Shown piece after piece: positions 51,417-58,825 of a stretch of DNA of 64,000 nt. The translations under genes were made by a program, and so were the position numbers. The stretch covers positions 1-64,000 of the forward strand of contig JBFWUT010000008.1 in assembly GCA_050247135.1 (NCBI GenBank), written 5' to 3'. Each line of letters begins with the position of its first letter. Position 1 is the stretch's first letter. Origin of the DNA: Berkiella sp050247135 (GTDB lineage: Bacteria; Pseudomonadota; Gammaproteobacteria; Berkiellales; Berkiellaceae). The notes beneath the pieces were generated by a model. It saw only the letters and a program-made list of their open reading frames with translations, ran no database searches and had not been told where the DNA came from.

Positions 51417-53217
51417 ATTGTGGTTCCATTAAATAAGCTTCAATCACTTGACGAGCCACTTTGGCACTGGCTTTTTGATTTTCCAAAATGACTGCTACGG
51501 CAATTCTAGGTTTGTCGACTGGAGCAAAACCAATAAAAAGTGAATGATCGCGTAAGTGATGTTCTACTTTATCATGCTCATATTTTTCGTTTTGTTTAAT
51601 ACCAAAGACTTGAGCTGTACCCGTTTTGCCGGCAGTTGGAATGGTCGTGCCGTTAAAATGACGAAAAGCCGTGCCTCTGGGATGGGCAATCACTTGGCGC
51701 ATAGGTTCAATAATAGTAGACCAATGGTTTGTATTATCGAGTTTGAGCGGAGGGAGTTTCGCAAGAGGTGCCTCTTTGTTGAAGTGGGGGCGATAGGCTT
51801 CACCACGATTCGCAATATAGGAAGTCATGACTGATAACTGCAATGGTGTCGCTAAAATATAGCCTTGGCCAATTCCTGTAATAATGGTTTCACCAGGATA
51901 CCAGACTGTACCTAGCGCTTTTTTCTTCCAAGCGTTAGAAGGCACAATCCCCTTTTGCTCGCCAGGGATGTCGATACCGGTTGCCTTGCCCAAACCTACG
52001 CGAGAAAACCAAGTCGAGAGCTGGCCGATCCCGAGCTTTTCTGCCAGCGTATAGTAATAAATATCACAAGATTCCCGGATAGATTTTTCGAGATCGGTCC
52101 AGCCGTGTCCATGTTTAACCCAATCACGATACAAACGTCCTTGTCCTCCTAGCTGATAAAAGCCAGGGTCAAATAATTTATGATTCACATCGACTTTGCC
52201 GGTGGCTACACCTGCCAGTCCCACAATCGGTTTTATGGTAGAGGCAGGAGGATATTGGCCTTGGATGGCTCGATTAAAGAGTGGCCGTTCTGGCGCATTC
52301 CGTAAAGCGTTGTAGGACTTTGAATCGATTCCGCGTACAAAATGATTCGGGTCGAAACTGGGGGTGCTCACCATAGCAAGAATTTCGCCATTGCTAGGGT
52401 CAAGTGCTACGACGGCTCCTTTATTTTCTCCCATTGCATTAGCAATGGCGATTTGTAAATCTACATCAATCGATAAATGTAAATCGGTGCCAGCCGTTGC
52501 CGGAAAGGTCGACATGGCTCGAACTTCTCTGCCCAACACGTCGGTTTCCATTTGCTGGATCCCAGGCGTGCCTTGCAATTGATTCTCGTAGAATTTTTCG
52601 AGCCCCAATTTGCCAAGCTGGTAAGTGCCGCCATAGCGTTTTTTATCAATTTTGCTCAGCTCTTCTTTATTGGCTTCGCTGACATAGCCCAAAATATGTG
52701 CAAGAAGAGCGCCGTAAGGATAATCGCGGATCAGATCGACTTGGAGAAAAAATCCAGGAAAGCGATATTGGTTCACCGCAAAAGTGCTGACTTCTTCTTC
52801 GGTTAATTTTAATTTAATGTATTGACGTTGATGGGAAGGGCTTTCCTCTATTCTTTCTATGAGCGCTTGCTTTTGCTCTTCACCAATCGGGATAAGCTGA
52901 TTGATCTCTTCTAAAGTTTTATCTAATTCTTTGACTTGCTCTGGGATCATCGCCAAATGAAACGCAGGCACATTGCGCGCCAATAGCTTACCATTGCGAT
53001 CAAAAATTAAACCACGAGTAGGAGCAATGGGCACTAGACGTAACTGATTACGCTCAGAAAGCATGGCATATTTTTGATGATCGGTAATTTGCAGGTAAGC
53101 AATACGTGACAGCAACACTAAAATCATCAACGCAATGATCCCGATACCCACAATCGCACGTTGGGTAGAGAGGCGCTTTTCTTGAAAGCGTGGTTGCAAA
53201 TGTTGATGCTTGTACAT
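51379..53217 (-). CDS. mrdA: Penicillin-binding protein 2
   Basis: 612 aa (E. coli 633). Elongation-specific transpeptidase partner of RodA. One N-terminal membrane helix (AIVGIGIIALMILVLLSRIA), a PBP dimer/pedestal domain with GLIFDRNGKLLARN, then the transpeptidase domain with YPPASTIKP (Ser nucleophile), SCD and KTGTAQ in order. First gene of the mrdA-to-lipA block. Start ATG 53217 without a clear ribosome site. Confidence 0.95.
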   Translation of the reverse strand: MYKHQHLQPRFQEKRLSTQRAIVGIGIIALMILVLLSRIAYLQITDHQKYAMLSERNQLRLVPIAPTRGLIFDRNGKLLARNVPAFHLAMIPEQVKELDKTLEEINQLIPIGEEQKQALIERIEESPSHQRQYIKLKLTEEEVSTFAVNQYRFPGFFLQVDLIRDYPYGALLAHILGYVSEANKEELSKIDKKRYGGTYQLGKLGLEKFYENQLQGTPGIQQMETDVLGREVRAMSTFPATAGTDLHLSIDVDLQIAIANAMGENKGAVVALDPSNGEILAMVSTPSFDPNHFVRGIDSKSYNALRNAPERPLFNRAIQGQYPPASTIKPIVGLAGVATGKVDVNHKLFDPGFYQLGGQGRLYRDWVKHGHGWTDLEKSIRESCDIYYYTLAEKLGIGQLSTWFSRVGLGKATGIDIPGEQKGIVPSNAWKKKALGTVWYPGETIITGIGQGYILATPLQLSVMTSYIANRGEAYRPHFNKEAPLAKLPPLKLDNTNHWSTIIEPMRQVIAHPRGTAFRHFNGTTIPTAGKTGTAQVFGIKQNEKYEHDKVEHHLRDHSLFIGFAPVDKPRIAVAVILENQKASAKVARQVIEAYLMEPQYVESQQETVPAT

Positions 53218-53257
53218 TATTTAGTTTTGTAACATGCAAACAGAATGAAAGGGTTAA

Positions 53258-53617
53258 TTATATCTTAACACGCCGGGCAGAATTTGGTGTGTTTGTGATG
53301 GCTTTTGAAGAAGGTTGAGAAGTGGTGGTTTTTTGTGAGTCTTGTTGAATAACAAACCGGATCTTTTGCTCTTGATTTTGCCCCTGTGTGCTGGCAGCAA
53401 AGCGCAATATTCTACTGGGGACAGATGGGGACGCTTGGGCGCATGAAGGAGCGGGTAATGGTGGCAGTTGCTGCATTGTTTCGAAAATAATCGAGAGATA
53501 GTTAAAAGCCCCAACTAACAACAGTAGCGCTGACAGCCATGTAGAGGTACAAAGATAAAATCCAACCAGCGCAAAGGCAATCATGAATTTACGTTTCGCT
53601 TGGGGTACTGCTGCCAT
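53258..53617 (-). CDS. Hypothetical small membrane protein
   Basis: 119 aa from ATG 53617; a TTG five codons earlier is in frame. Hydrophobic region at about residues 12-45 (FMIAFALVGFYLCTSTWLSA) can form two short helices; the rest is Pro/Ser/Thr-rich and polar. No family recognised, no strong ribosome site. It lies 40 bases upstream of mrdA in the same direction and may be the first gene of that transcript. The gap 53618-53817 shows no gene. Confidence 0.5.
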   Translation of the reverse strand: MAAVPQAKRKFMIAFALVGFYLCTSTWLSALLLLVGAFNYLSIIFETMQQLPPLPAPSCAQASPSVPSRILRFAASTQGQNQEQKIRFVIQQDSQKTTTSQPSSKAITNTPNSARRVKI

Positions 53618-53817
53618 CTGTTTTAAAGCCAACTAAAATATGAAAAGGCATCATAGAAAACCAAGCATTTTTTGTCAACTAAATAGCAAATTATTGATGT
53701 TTTTAATGAAAAGCTATGGCCTGTTGGGCTTGGTTCTTTTATGGTTTAGAGTGTGGTTACTCTTTATTAACTTGTGTAGTTATATTTTAGTTATATAACT
53801 TTTATCTGAGGTCTTTC

Positions 53818-54447
53818 ATGAGAAAAACAATCGTTGCGGTTTCCCTGATGGGATGGTTAGTGGTTGCGAATGCCGCAGAAGAAAAGAAACCCTTTTTCAT
53901 CGGTGAAGATCCAGGTCCTGTTTATACGCAAATGGTATCGCAATGGGCGCAAGCCACCAATTTCGCTAAAAACGCGAGTGATGTTGCTGTAGCAAAGCTC
54001 AAAGCCGATATGCAAAGAGATCCCAAATTAGCCAAAATTGTTTCGCCCGCTTTAACGGCTGATTTAGAACAATTTTTCTATGAGCTGTTTGCTTCCAGAG
54101 AAACCACGAGTGATTTAGCAAAACTGTATTCGCAATATTTCACGCTCGATGAGATGAATGAATTGGTGAAATTTTATAAAACGCCACTGGGTGTTAAATT
54201 GATTAAAACGAATCCCGAATTAACCATCAAAAGCCAACAAATCGGTGCTAACTTATTTAAAAAGCATGAGAGCGAGTATATTAAAGTGCTAGCAAAATAT
54301 ATGGCACCTGAAGCCTTACCAAAACCCAAATCAGCACAACCTGTCAAAGTGGAGTCTACAGTTGAACCCAAGGTTGAGCCTAAGCCTCAAACGCCTGCGC
54401 CAAAAGACGAACCCAAAGCCGATCCGAAGGCGGAGCCTAAAAAGTAA
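53818..54447 (+). CDS. Exported DUF2059-domain protein with Pro/Lys/Glu tail
   Basis: 209 aa. Signal peptide at residues 1-20 (MRKTIVAVSLMGWLVVANAA). The middle carries the DUF2059 pattern: FASRETTSDLAKLYSQYFTL, DEMNELVKFYKTPLGVKL, then KSQQIGANLF, a helical periplasmic domain of unknown role. The last 40 residues are repeats of EPKVEPKPQTP type, probably an extended spacer. No obvious ribosome site (GAGGTC upstream). Confidence 0.8.
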   Translation: MRKTIVAVSLMGWLVVANAAEEKKPFFIGEDPGPVYTQMVSQWAQATNFAKNASDVAVAKLKADMQRDPKLAKIVSPALTADLEQFFYELFASRETTSDLAKLYSQYFTLDEMNELVKFYKTPLGVKLIKTNPELTIKSQQIGANLFKKHESEYIKVLAKYMAPEALPKPKSAQPVKVESTVEPKVEPKPQTPAPKDEPKADPKAEPKK

Positions 54448-54471
54448 AAACCACGCCATTCAGTCTCTTGT

Positions 54472-54693
54472 CTCACTGCTGCCGCAGTGAGCTTTATTGT
54501 GTCCGTTAACCCCCCATAAGCGCTTCGCGCTAATGGGGATCATATGGCCTCGCTACCGCGCGACTAACAATCGGTACTCAAGAGGTTGTTGTTTTTAATT
54601 GCGGTAGCAATTAAATAAATTAGCCCCCTATTGGCGCGAAACGCCTATGGGGGGTATGGGATAGATCTGTAATTAAACCGCGGAAGCGGTTTA
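54472..54693. repeat. Six-hairpin composite repeat, copy C
   Basis: Modules in the same order and spacing as 18571-18791: CTCACTGC-TGCC-GCAGTGAG, a CCCCATAAGCGC / GCGCTAATGGGG hairpin, CCTCGC-TACC-GCGCG, ATTGC-GGTA-GCAAT, a CCCCCTATTGGCG / CGCCTATGGGGG hairpin, and AAACCGC-GGAA-GCGGTTT. Stem bases differ from copy B mostly in compensating pairs while the loops are kept. It fills the first part of the 617-base gap 54448-55064. Confidence 0.8.
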
Positions 54694-54698
54694 ACATT

Positions 54699-54806
54699 GA
54701 TATATGGGAACAAATTCATAATCCTAATTTTAAAGGTAACGAATTCGTAACCTTTAGAGCTGAAGCAGGTGGGTTTGCCTCAATCGGAACGCTTGAAAAT
54801 GCTTAA
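54699..54806 (+). pseudogene. Short remnant resembling a KilA-N domain start
   Basis: Without a start codon of its own, the frame reads DIWEQIHNPNFKGNEFVTFR followed by AEAGGF and reaches TAA at 54804. The W-E-x-x-x-NP-x-F-x-x-x-EF pattern recalls the start of KilA-N DNA-binding domains found in phages and mobile elements. Only about 35 codons remain, directly against the end of repeat copy C. Recognition is tentative. Confidence 0.35.
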
Positions 54807-54847
54807 TCAGATTGCTATCACGCAGTTAAAATCACTAACGGCAAATA

Positions 54848-54896
54848 TTATTTAGTAGCCTTCTTTGCCAAAAACCGTTCCAGTGCGTTAGCATTC
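54848..54896 (-). pseudogene. Remnant of a yaiI 3' end (copy 1)
   Basis: The minus strand reads NANALERFLAKKATK and stop, against FANALDRFLAKYAKS and stop at the end of the complete yaiI (56638). About 15 codons are recognisable. It lies upstream of the F-box gene. Confidence 0.55.
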
Positions 54897-54997
54897 CTCT
54901 TAAACGCTAATGCACGAGAATTTTTATGGCATACCGTTATTCCCACTTCGTTTATCACCTGTTTAAAACCGTTAATCCAAAATGGGCTAGGATTTTC

Positions 54998-55025
54998 TTG
55001 TCATAAAAAATGATTCGAATATAAT
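54998..55025 (+). promoter_or_regulatory. Promoter of the F-box gene
   Basis: TTGTCA, 16-base spacer, TATAAT followed by GCGC. Predicted start near 55032, a 33-base leader. Same TATAATGC core and 16-base spacer as the promoters at 10392 and 13854. Confidence 0.65.
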
Positions 55026-55064
55026 GCGCTCCCTAAACCAAACAATTCGGCAGTGGAGCACGTA

Positions 55065-55856
55065 ATGAAACGTGGAATAAAACAGAGCAACCAAGCGAAA
55101 AGTATTGTTGATACGTTTTTTAATTTTGGTAGAAATGCAGCCTATTTTATTAGCAACCCTTTTAGATACCTTGCGCCTTCTGAATCAAGAGAGCTAGCCG
55201 ATCCTCGTTTGGTAAACAATGAAGAAGGCAATATGGAATCAATCTGGGTTCGTATTATTGGTCAATTTACAAGCCTACAAGATTTTCGCAATCTGCAATT
55301 TTCTTGCAAGCAATTCTACAATCTTGTTAGTCATTCGAGTTCCTCTACTATTATTTTTAGCAATCTTGCCAGAAATAGAGGAATGCCTAGTGACTTTGGA
55401 AATCGAGCACATGACATCAAAACTCGGCTCATTCAATTTAATGACAAATATCCTACAGAACTTGTCGAAGCGTTCGGTGGTTTGGATGAAATCCTTAAAT
55501 TACCTATTTTCGAAATGGGTTCTACTAATCAATTTCAATATATTTGTGATGGCAAATACCTGATTCATCCCAATGAATTAAAAGGACATAAAGTAGTGAG
55601 AGGATTCAATAAGGGCGAACCCTTTATGTGCTTCTGTGTCAGAGATGACGATGGGAATATTGAAGCACGAACTTACTTTAAAAAAGAGAATCAAAATTGG
55701 TTCGGGCGGTCCATTATTAGCTACGTATTTGTGCCGACACTCGGAACTACCCCGTTCACTGTAAATTTCAATGAATTGAGAACCCTACTTGAAGGTGGTG
55801 TTGTTGATGGATTTCGGTTGACCGATCAAAGACCTGCAATCGCTAATAATCCTTAG
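55065..55856 (+). CDS. F-box-like protein; candidate effector
   Basis: 263 aa from the ATG at 55065 (GTGGAG six bases upstream; a GTG four codons earlier is in frame). Residues about 57-90 (ESIWVRIIGQFTSLQDFRNL then QFSCKQFYNLVSH) match an F-box: amphipathic helices with the C-x-x-F-Y-x-L-V ending. F-boxes bind Skp1 in eukaryotic SCF ubiquitin ligases; in bacteria they occur almost only in proteins delivered into host cells. The remaining 170 residues would be the substrate-binding part but match nothing I know (YLIHPNELKGHKVVRGFNKG). The stop codon overlaps the second yaiI 3' remnant. Confidence 0.65.
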   Translation: MKRGIKQSNQAKSIVDTFFNFGRNAAYFISNPFRYLAPSESRELADPRLVNNEEGNMESIWVRIIGQFTSLQDFRNLQFSCKQFYNLVSHSSSSTIIFSNLARNRGMPSDFGNRAHDIKTRLIQFNDKYPTELVEAFGGLDEILKLPIFEMGSTNQFQYICDGKYLIHPNELKGHKVVRGFNKGEPFMCFCVRDDDGNIEARTYFKKENQNWFGRSIISYVFVPTLGTTPFTVNFNELRTLLEGGVVDGFRLTDQRPAIANNP

Positions 55857-55975
55857 CGCTTGGCCACAAACCGGTCCAGCGCATTGGCAAATGCCTGATT
55901 GTCTTGGTTATTCAATGGTTTTGGGCCACCGGTGATTTGCCCACTGTCTCGCATAGTGGCCATAAAGTTGCGCAG
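55853..55975 (-). pseudogene. Remnant of a yaiI 3' end (copy 2)
   Basis: The minus strand reads LRNFMATMRDSGQITGGPKP, LNNQDNQAFANALDRFVAKR and stop, very close to the end of the complete yaiI (residues from about 110). The DNA is roughly 80% identical over about 125 bases with mostly silent changes, so it is not a recent local duplication but probably comes from a related strain or species. The reading frame of the remnant has no start. It sits between the F-box gene and the toxin-antitoxin pair. Confidence 0.85.
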
Positions 55976-55976
55976 G

Positions 55977-56291
55977 TCAGGCGTTTTTAGTTTTCTTTTT
56001 TATTGCAAGATGAACTTTGGCTAATGTTTTAGCCGAAACTTTTTGTTTACTTTCCAGTTTACTGATATAGGCTTGGGAAACCTGCATCAATTCGGCAAGT
56101 TCAAGCTGAGATAGATTTGCCTTGATTCTAGCTAAGGCTACAGGGGAATCAACGTAATCCTCAAGAACGAAAGGTTCATAGTCTGCTTCCAGAATGTTAT
56201 CAATTTCTCTTTTTAAAGCTTTATAAGCGGTAATAGGGAGCAAAACATATTCATCTTTGCCATCTATAGATTTAATAATTTGAAGTGTCAT
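55977..56291 (-). CDS. XRE-family antitoxin
   Basis: 104 aa. An N-terminal dimer/toxin-binding part (VLLPITAYKALKREIDNIL) and a C-terminal helix-turn-helix (LSQLELAELMQVSQAYISKL, about residues 60-80). Overlaps the toxin gene by four bases, the HigBA order (toxin first). It would repress the pair through the iterated sites at 56564-56601. The toxin gene is frameshifted, so the antitoxin may be a leftover. Confidence 0.85.
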   Translation of the reverse strand: MTLQIIKSIDGKDEYVLLPITAYKALKREIDNILEADYEPFVLEDYVDSPVALARIKANLSQLELAELMQVSQAYISKLESKQKVSAKTLAKVHLAIKKKTKNA

Positions 56292-56544
56292 TTATAAACG
56301 TCTCCACGTGCACCAATTTTTTTGATTGCAATTACTTTCACTTCATCTTGTTTATCAAAAATAATTCTCCAATCTCCAACCCTAAGCCTATAAAAGGGTT
56401 GTCCTGACATTTTTTTGATATCTAATGTCGGATCATCGGGATCGTTTCCTAATCGAATAATCTTTTCTGCAATTTTCACTCTGGGCTTTTCTGGCAAATT
56501 TAGTAATTTCTTTTTAGCTGCTTACGTATAACAACTTGGTACAT
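56288..56544 (-). pseudogene. RelE/ParE-family toxin gene, frameshifted near the start
   Basis: The body LPEKPRVKIAEKIIRLGNDP, IKKMSGQPFYRLRVGDWRII, then VKVIAIKKIGARGDVYK, is a typical RelE/ParE mRNA interferase or gyrase toxin. An ATG at 56544 starts MYQVVIRKQLKR, the expected N-terminus, but the frame ends after NY. The body is one base out of phase, opening in the A5 tract around 56505-56515 (KKLLNLPEK). Loss of one A explains this. A TTG at 56497 could still start a form about 15 residues too short. Confidence 0.7.
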
Positions 56545-56563
56545 CCAATATACTCATAGAAAA

Positions 56564-56601
56564 GTTATAATTTGTTATAGTATAGGTTATATAAGGTTAT
56601 G
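56564..56601. promoter_or_regulatory. Four iterated GTTATA sites, probable toxin-antitoxin operator
   Basis: GTTATA at 56564, 56574 and 56586 and GTTATG at 56596: spacing 10, 12 and 10 bases, so all lie on one face of the helix. On the minus strand they read TATAAC and overlap possible -10 elements (TATACT) in front of the toxin gene. Typical for an autorepressing XRE antitoxin. Confidence 0.55.
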
Positions 56602-56637
56602 TGTAAAGATGAACTACACGTTAAGCTACACAGCGGT

Positions 56638-57090
56638 TTAACTTTTAGCGTATTTTGCCAAAAACCGATCCAGCGCATTGGCAAATGCCTGATTATCCTG
56701 ATTATTCAATGGGCGTGGCCCGCCAGTGACTTGCCCGGCATCGCGCATGGTGGCCATAAAGTTACGCAATGACAGCGTTTGTTGAATATTTTCGGGGGTA
56801 TAAAATTCGCCACGGGGGTTTAGTGCAAACGCTTCTTTAGCAATGACATCACTGGCGAGCGGTATATCAGCCGTGATCACCAAATCACCCGCTTGGGTTT
56901 GCTCCACGATGACTTTATCGGCCACATCAAAACCACCGCCGACTAACACAAATTTAATGTGAGGAGAGGGTGGGGTATGGAGTGGTTTATTGGCAAATAA
57001 GGTTACCGTAACAGGCACACGTTTGGCTACCCGATATAGGATTTCCTTAATTTGTTTGGGGCAAGCATCCGCATCAACCAATATGTGCAT
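56638..57090 (-). CDS. yaiI: YaiI/YqxD family (DUF188) protein
   Basis: 150 aa. PIN-like fold protein of unknown function. Family motifs: ILVDADACPKQIKEILYRVA, GFDVADKVIVEQTQAGDLVI, TADIPLAS, LNPRGEFYTPENI, FMATMRDAGQVTGGP. ATG 57090 is eight bases after GCAGG; an ATG five codons earlier is in frame. It overlaps the upstream glycosylase/nuclease gene by 17 bases. Two extra copies of its 3' end lie downstream. Confidence 0.92.
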   Translation of the reverse strand: MHILVDADACPKQIKEILYRVAKRVPVTVTLFANKPLHTPPSPHIKFVLVGGGFDVADKVIVEQTQAGDLVITADIPLASDVIAKEAFALNPRGEFYTPENIQQTLSLRNFMATMRDAGQVTGGPRPLNNQDNQAFANALDRFLAKYAKS

Positions 57091-57916
57091 GTGTTTTACC
57101 TGCATTCATGATGAGCGCCTCTTTTTCTTTTTTGGTAAATTGCTTAATTTCATATTCACGCTTCAAGGCTGCTGATTTATCTTTTAAACGTTGCTGATAA
57201 ACCAGTTTTAACGGCCCTTTACCGCGCAGATATTTAGCGCCTTTTATGCCGCTTTGGTGTTCTTGTAAACGCTTTTTAATATCGATTGCTACACCGGTGT
57301 AAAGGGTGCCAGAAACCGTTTGAATCATATAAACAAACCAAGGTTGTGCTTTAGCAACACGCTTGTAGCAATTCAAAGTATGATCATTGACCACGCCAAT
57401 CGCTTGTAAGTAAGCATAAATAATGGTGCTGCCCACAAAACGAAAACCGCGTTTTTTAAGATCTTTGGAGATCTTATCGCTTAAGGCCGTTTTGCTGGGA
57501 TACTCTTTTAAGGAAGTAAAATCGTTGATAACGGGTTTGCCTTCGACAAAGCCCCACAGATATTTGTCAAAACTGCCAAACTCTTGTTGCACTTTAAGAA
57601 AGGCTTTGGCATTGCTAATGGTTGATTCAATTTTAAGGCGATTTCTGATAATGCCGGGATCGCTTAATAATTTGGCCACTTTAGCTTGCGTAAACTTCGC
57701 GACTTTAACGGGATCAAACTGGGCAAAGAGTCTTCGGTAATTATCACGCTTCTTTAAGACGATTTCCCAACTTAAACCCGCTTGAGCACCTTCCAAAATC
57801 AGCATTTCAAAGAGATGGTGATCATCATGAACGGGTTTTCCCCATTCTTTATCATGATAGGCGACATATTCTGGGTTATTAGGGTTTACCCATGGGCAGC
57901 GCTGTTTACTTGGCAT
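57074..57916 (-). CDS. 3-methyladenine DNA glycosylase I fused to a GIY-YIG nuclease domain
   Basis: 280 aa. Residues 1-190 are Tag-type glycosylase: zinc ligands Cys7, His21, His179 and Cys183 (NDHTLNC), catalytic Glu42 in LEGAQAGLSWEIVLKKRDNY. Residues 192-275 are a GIY-YIG domain of the YhbQ/UvrC-N type: FVYMI (194-198), LYTGV (205-209), then the conserved Arg in KKRLQEHQSG and KLVYQQ, with a Glu in REYEIKQ. E. coli Tag alone has 187 residues. The fusion would remove 3-methyladenine and perhaps cut nearby DNA in one protein; that coupling is inference. There is no frameshift between the domains. Confidence 0.9.
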   Translation of the reverse strand: MPSKQRCPWVNPNNPEYVAYHDKEWGKPVHDDHHLFEMLILEGAQAGLSWEIVLKKRDNYRRLFAQFDPVKVAKFTQAKVAKLLSDPGIIRNRLKIESTISNAKAFLKVQQEFGSFDKYLWGFVEGKPVINDFTSLKEYPSKTALSDKISKDLKKRGFRFVGSTIIYAYLQAIGVVNDHTLNCYKRVAKAQPWFVYMIQTVSGTLYTGVAIDIKKRLQEHQSGIKGAKYLRGKGPLKLVYQQRLKDKSAALKREYEIKQFTKKEKEALIMNAGKTHAHIG

Positions 57917-57918
57917 GA

Positions 57919-58389
57919 CTATTCTCGATGGTAAGGGTGGTTCGCCAGTAATGAAGTGGCTCGATACAATTGTTCGAGCAATATAACACGGGCCAAGGTA
58001 TGGGGAAAAGTGAGTTCAGAGAGCGACCATTTTACATTAGCGCGTTCAAGACAAGCCTTGGCTAAACCATCAGGACCGCCCAATAGAAACACCAGCTTAG
58101 AACCTTCTTGTTGCCATTGTGAAATATGCTCTGCCAATTTGGGCGTGGAGAAGGATTTACCTCTCACATCCAAGGCGATTACTTTGTCGGTGGGATTAAT
58201 CTTTTGCAGGAGCTTGGCGCCTTCCTCATCATTATATTGAGTGGCATTAGCATTCTTGGTGCGATTAGCACTGGGGAGCTCTAGCAGATTGCACTTCATA
58301 AAGCGTTGCAGGCGTGTGAAGTATTCTTCACACGCCGATAAAGCCCAAACGGGCATTTTTTGGCCGATAGCAAGAATTTGGCACTGCAC
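57919..58389 (-). CDS. rlmH: 23S rRNA (pseudouridine1915-N3)-methyltransferase RlmH
   Basis: 156 aa (E. coli 155). SPOUT methyltransferase acting on the 70S ribosome. VFLLGGPDGLAKAC (SAM loop), LTFPHTLARVILLEQLYRA, and the fixed C-terminus NHPYHRE. The GTG at 58389 overlaps the rsfS stop (TAGTG) and gives the correct length; the frame is open 13 codons further upstream, but only within rsfS. Confidence 0.95.
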   Translation of the reverse strand: MQCQILAIGQKMPVWALSACEEYFTRLQRFMKCNLLELPSANRTKNANATQYNDEEGAKLLQKINPTDKVIALDVRGKSFSTPKLAEHISQWQQEGSKLVFLLGGPDGLAKACLERANVKWSLSELTFPHTLARVILLEQLYRATSLLANHPYHRE

Positions 58390-58736
58390 TAAGCGGTAGC
58401 CGCCATAGTCGTATGATGCGGCGCCCATAATTTTTCTAAGTGGTAAAAATCACGAGTGCGTTGCTGCATAATATGCACAACAACATCACCTAAGTCTACA
58501 AGAACCCATTCATTTTCTCTGTCGCCTTCAACGCTGAGTAAATCATGGTGGCGATCTTTCATTTTATGAATAAGGTTTTCTGCAATAGCTTTGACATGGC
58601 GACTCGAATTACCAGTGGCAATGACCATATAATCGGTGAGTGGAGTTGCTTTGTGTACATCAAGAGGGGTAACGTTTGTTGCTTTGAGGTCGTTGAGATC
58701 ATTGAGAACTACTTTCAATAAATCGTTTTTCTGCAT
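58389..58736 (-). CDS. rsfS: Ribosomal silencing factor RsfS
   Basis: 115 aa from ATG 58736 behind AAAAGG (E. coli 105). Binds uL14 and blocks subunit joining when nutrients are short. Pattern: DYMVIATGNSSRHVKAIAEN, VEGDRENEWVLVDLGDVVVH and MQQRTRDFYHLEKLW. In-frame ATGs at 58793 and 58778 would add 14-19 residues; GGAGG lies only two bases from the first of them. nadD, which stands between holA and rsfS in E. coli, is absent. Confidence 0.94.
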   Translation of the reverse strand: MQKNDLLKVVLNDLNDLKATNVTPLDVHKATPLTDYMVIATGNSSRHVKAIAENLIHKMKDRHHDLLSVEGDRENEWVLVDLGDVVVHIMQQRTRDFYHLEKLWAPHHTTMAATA

Positions 58737-58825
58737 ATCGTACCTTTTACCTATTTCAATATAGTTTTCACTAGCCATTGAAATCGATTGCATATCCTCC
58801 CTTTAATTCCGTGCTCCTACTTTTA

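Noticed and set aside
53254..53514. Minus-strand frame overlapping 53258-53617
   Set aside because: It covers the same DNA in another frame, has no hydrophobic or compositional logic, and the 53258-53617 frame gives a plausible membrane protein.
57291..57573. Possible frameshift between the Tag and GIY-YIG domains
   Set aside because: The frame is continuous from 57916 to 57074 with no stop, and both domain boundaries are clean; treated as a true fusion.
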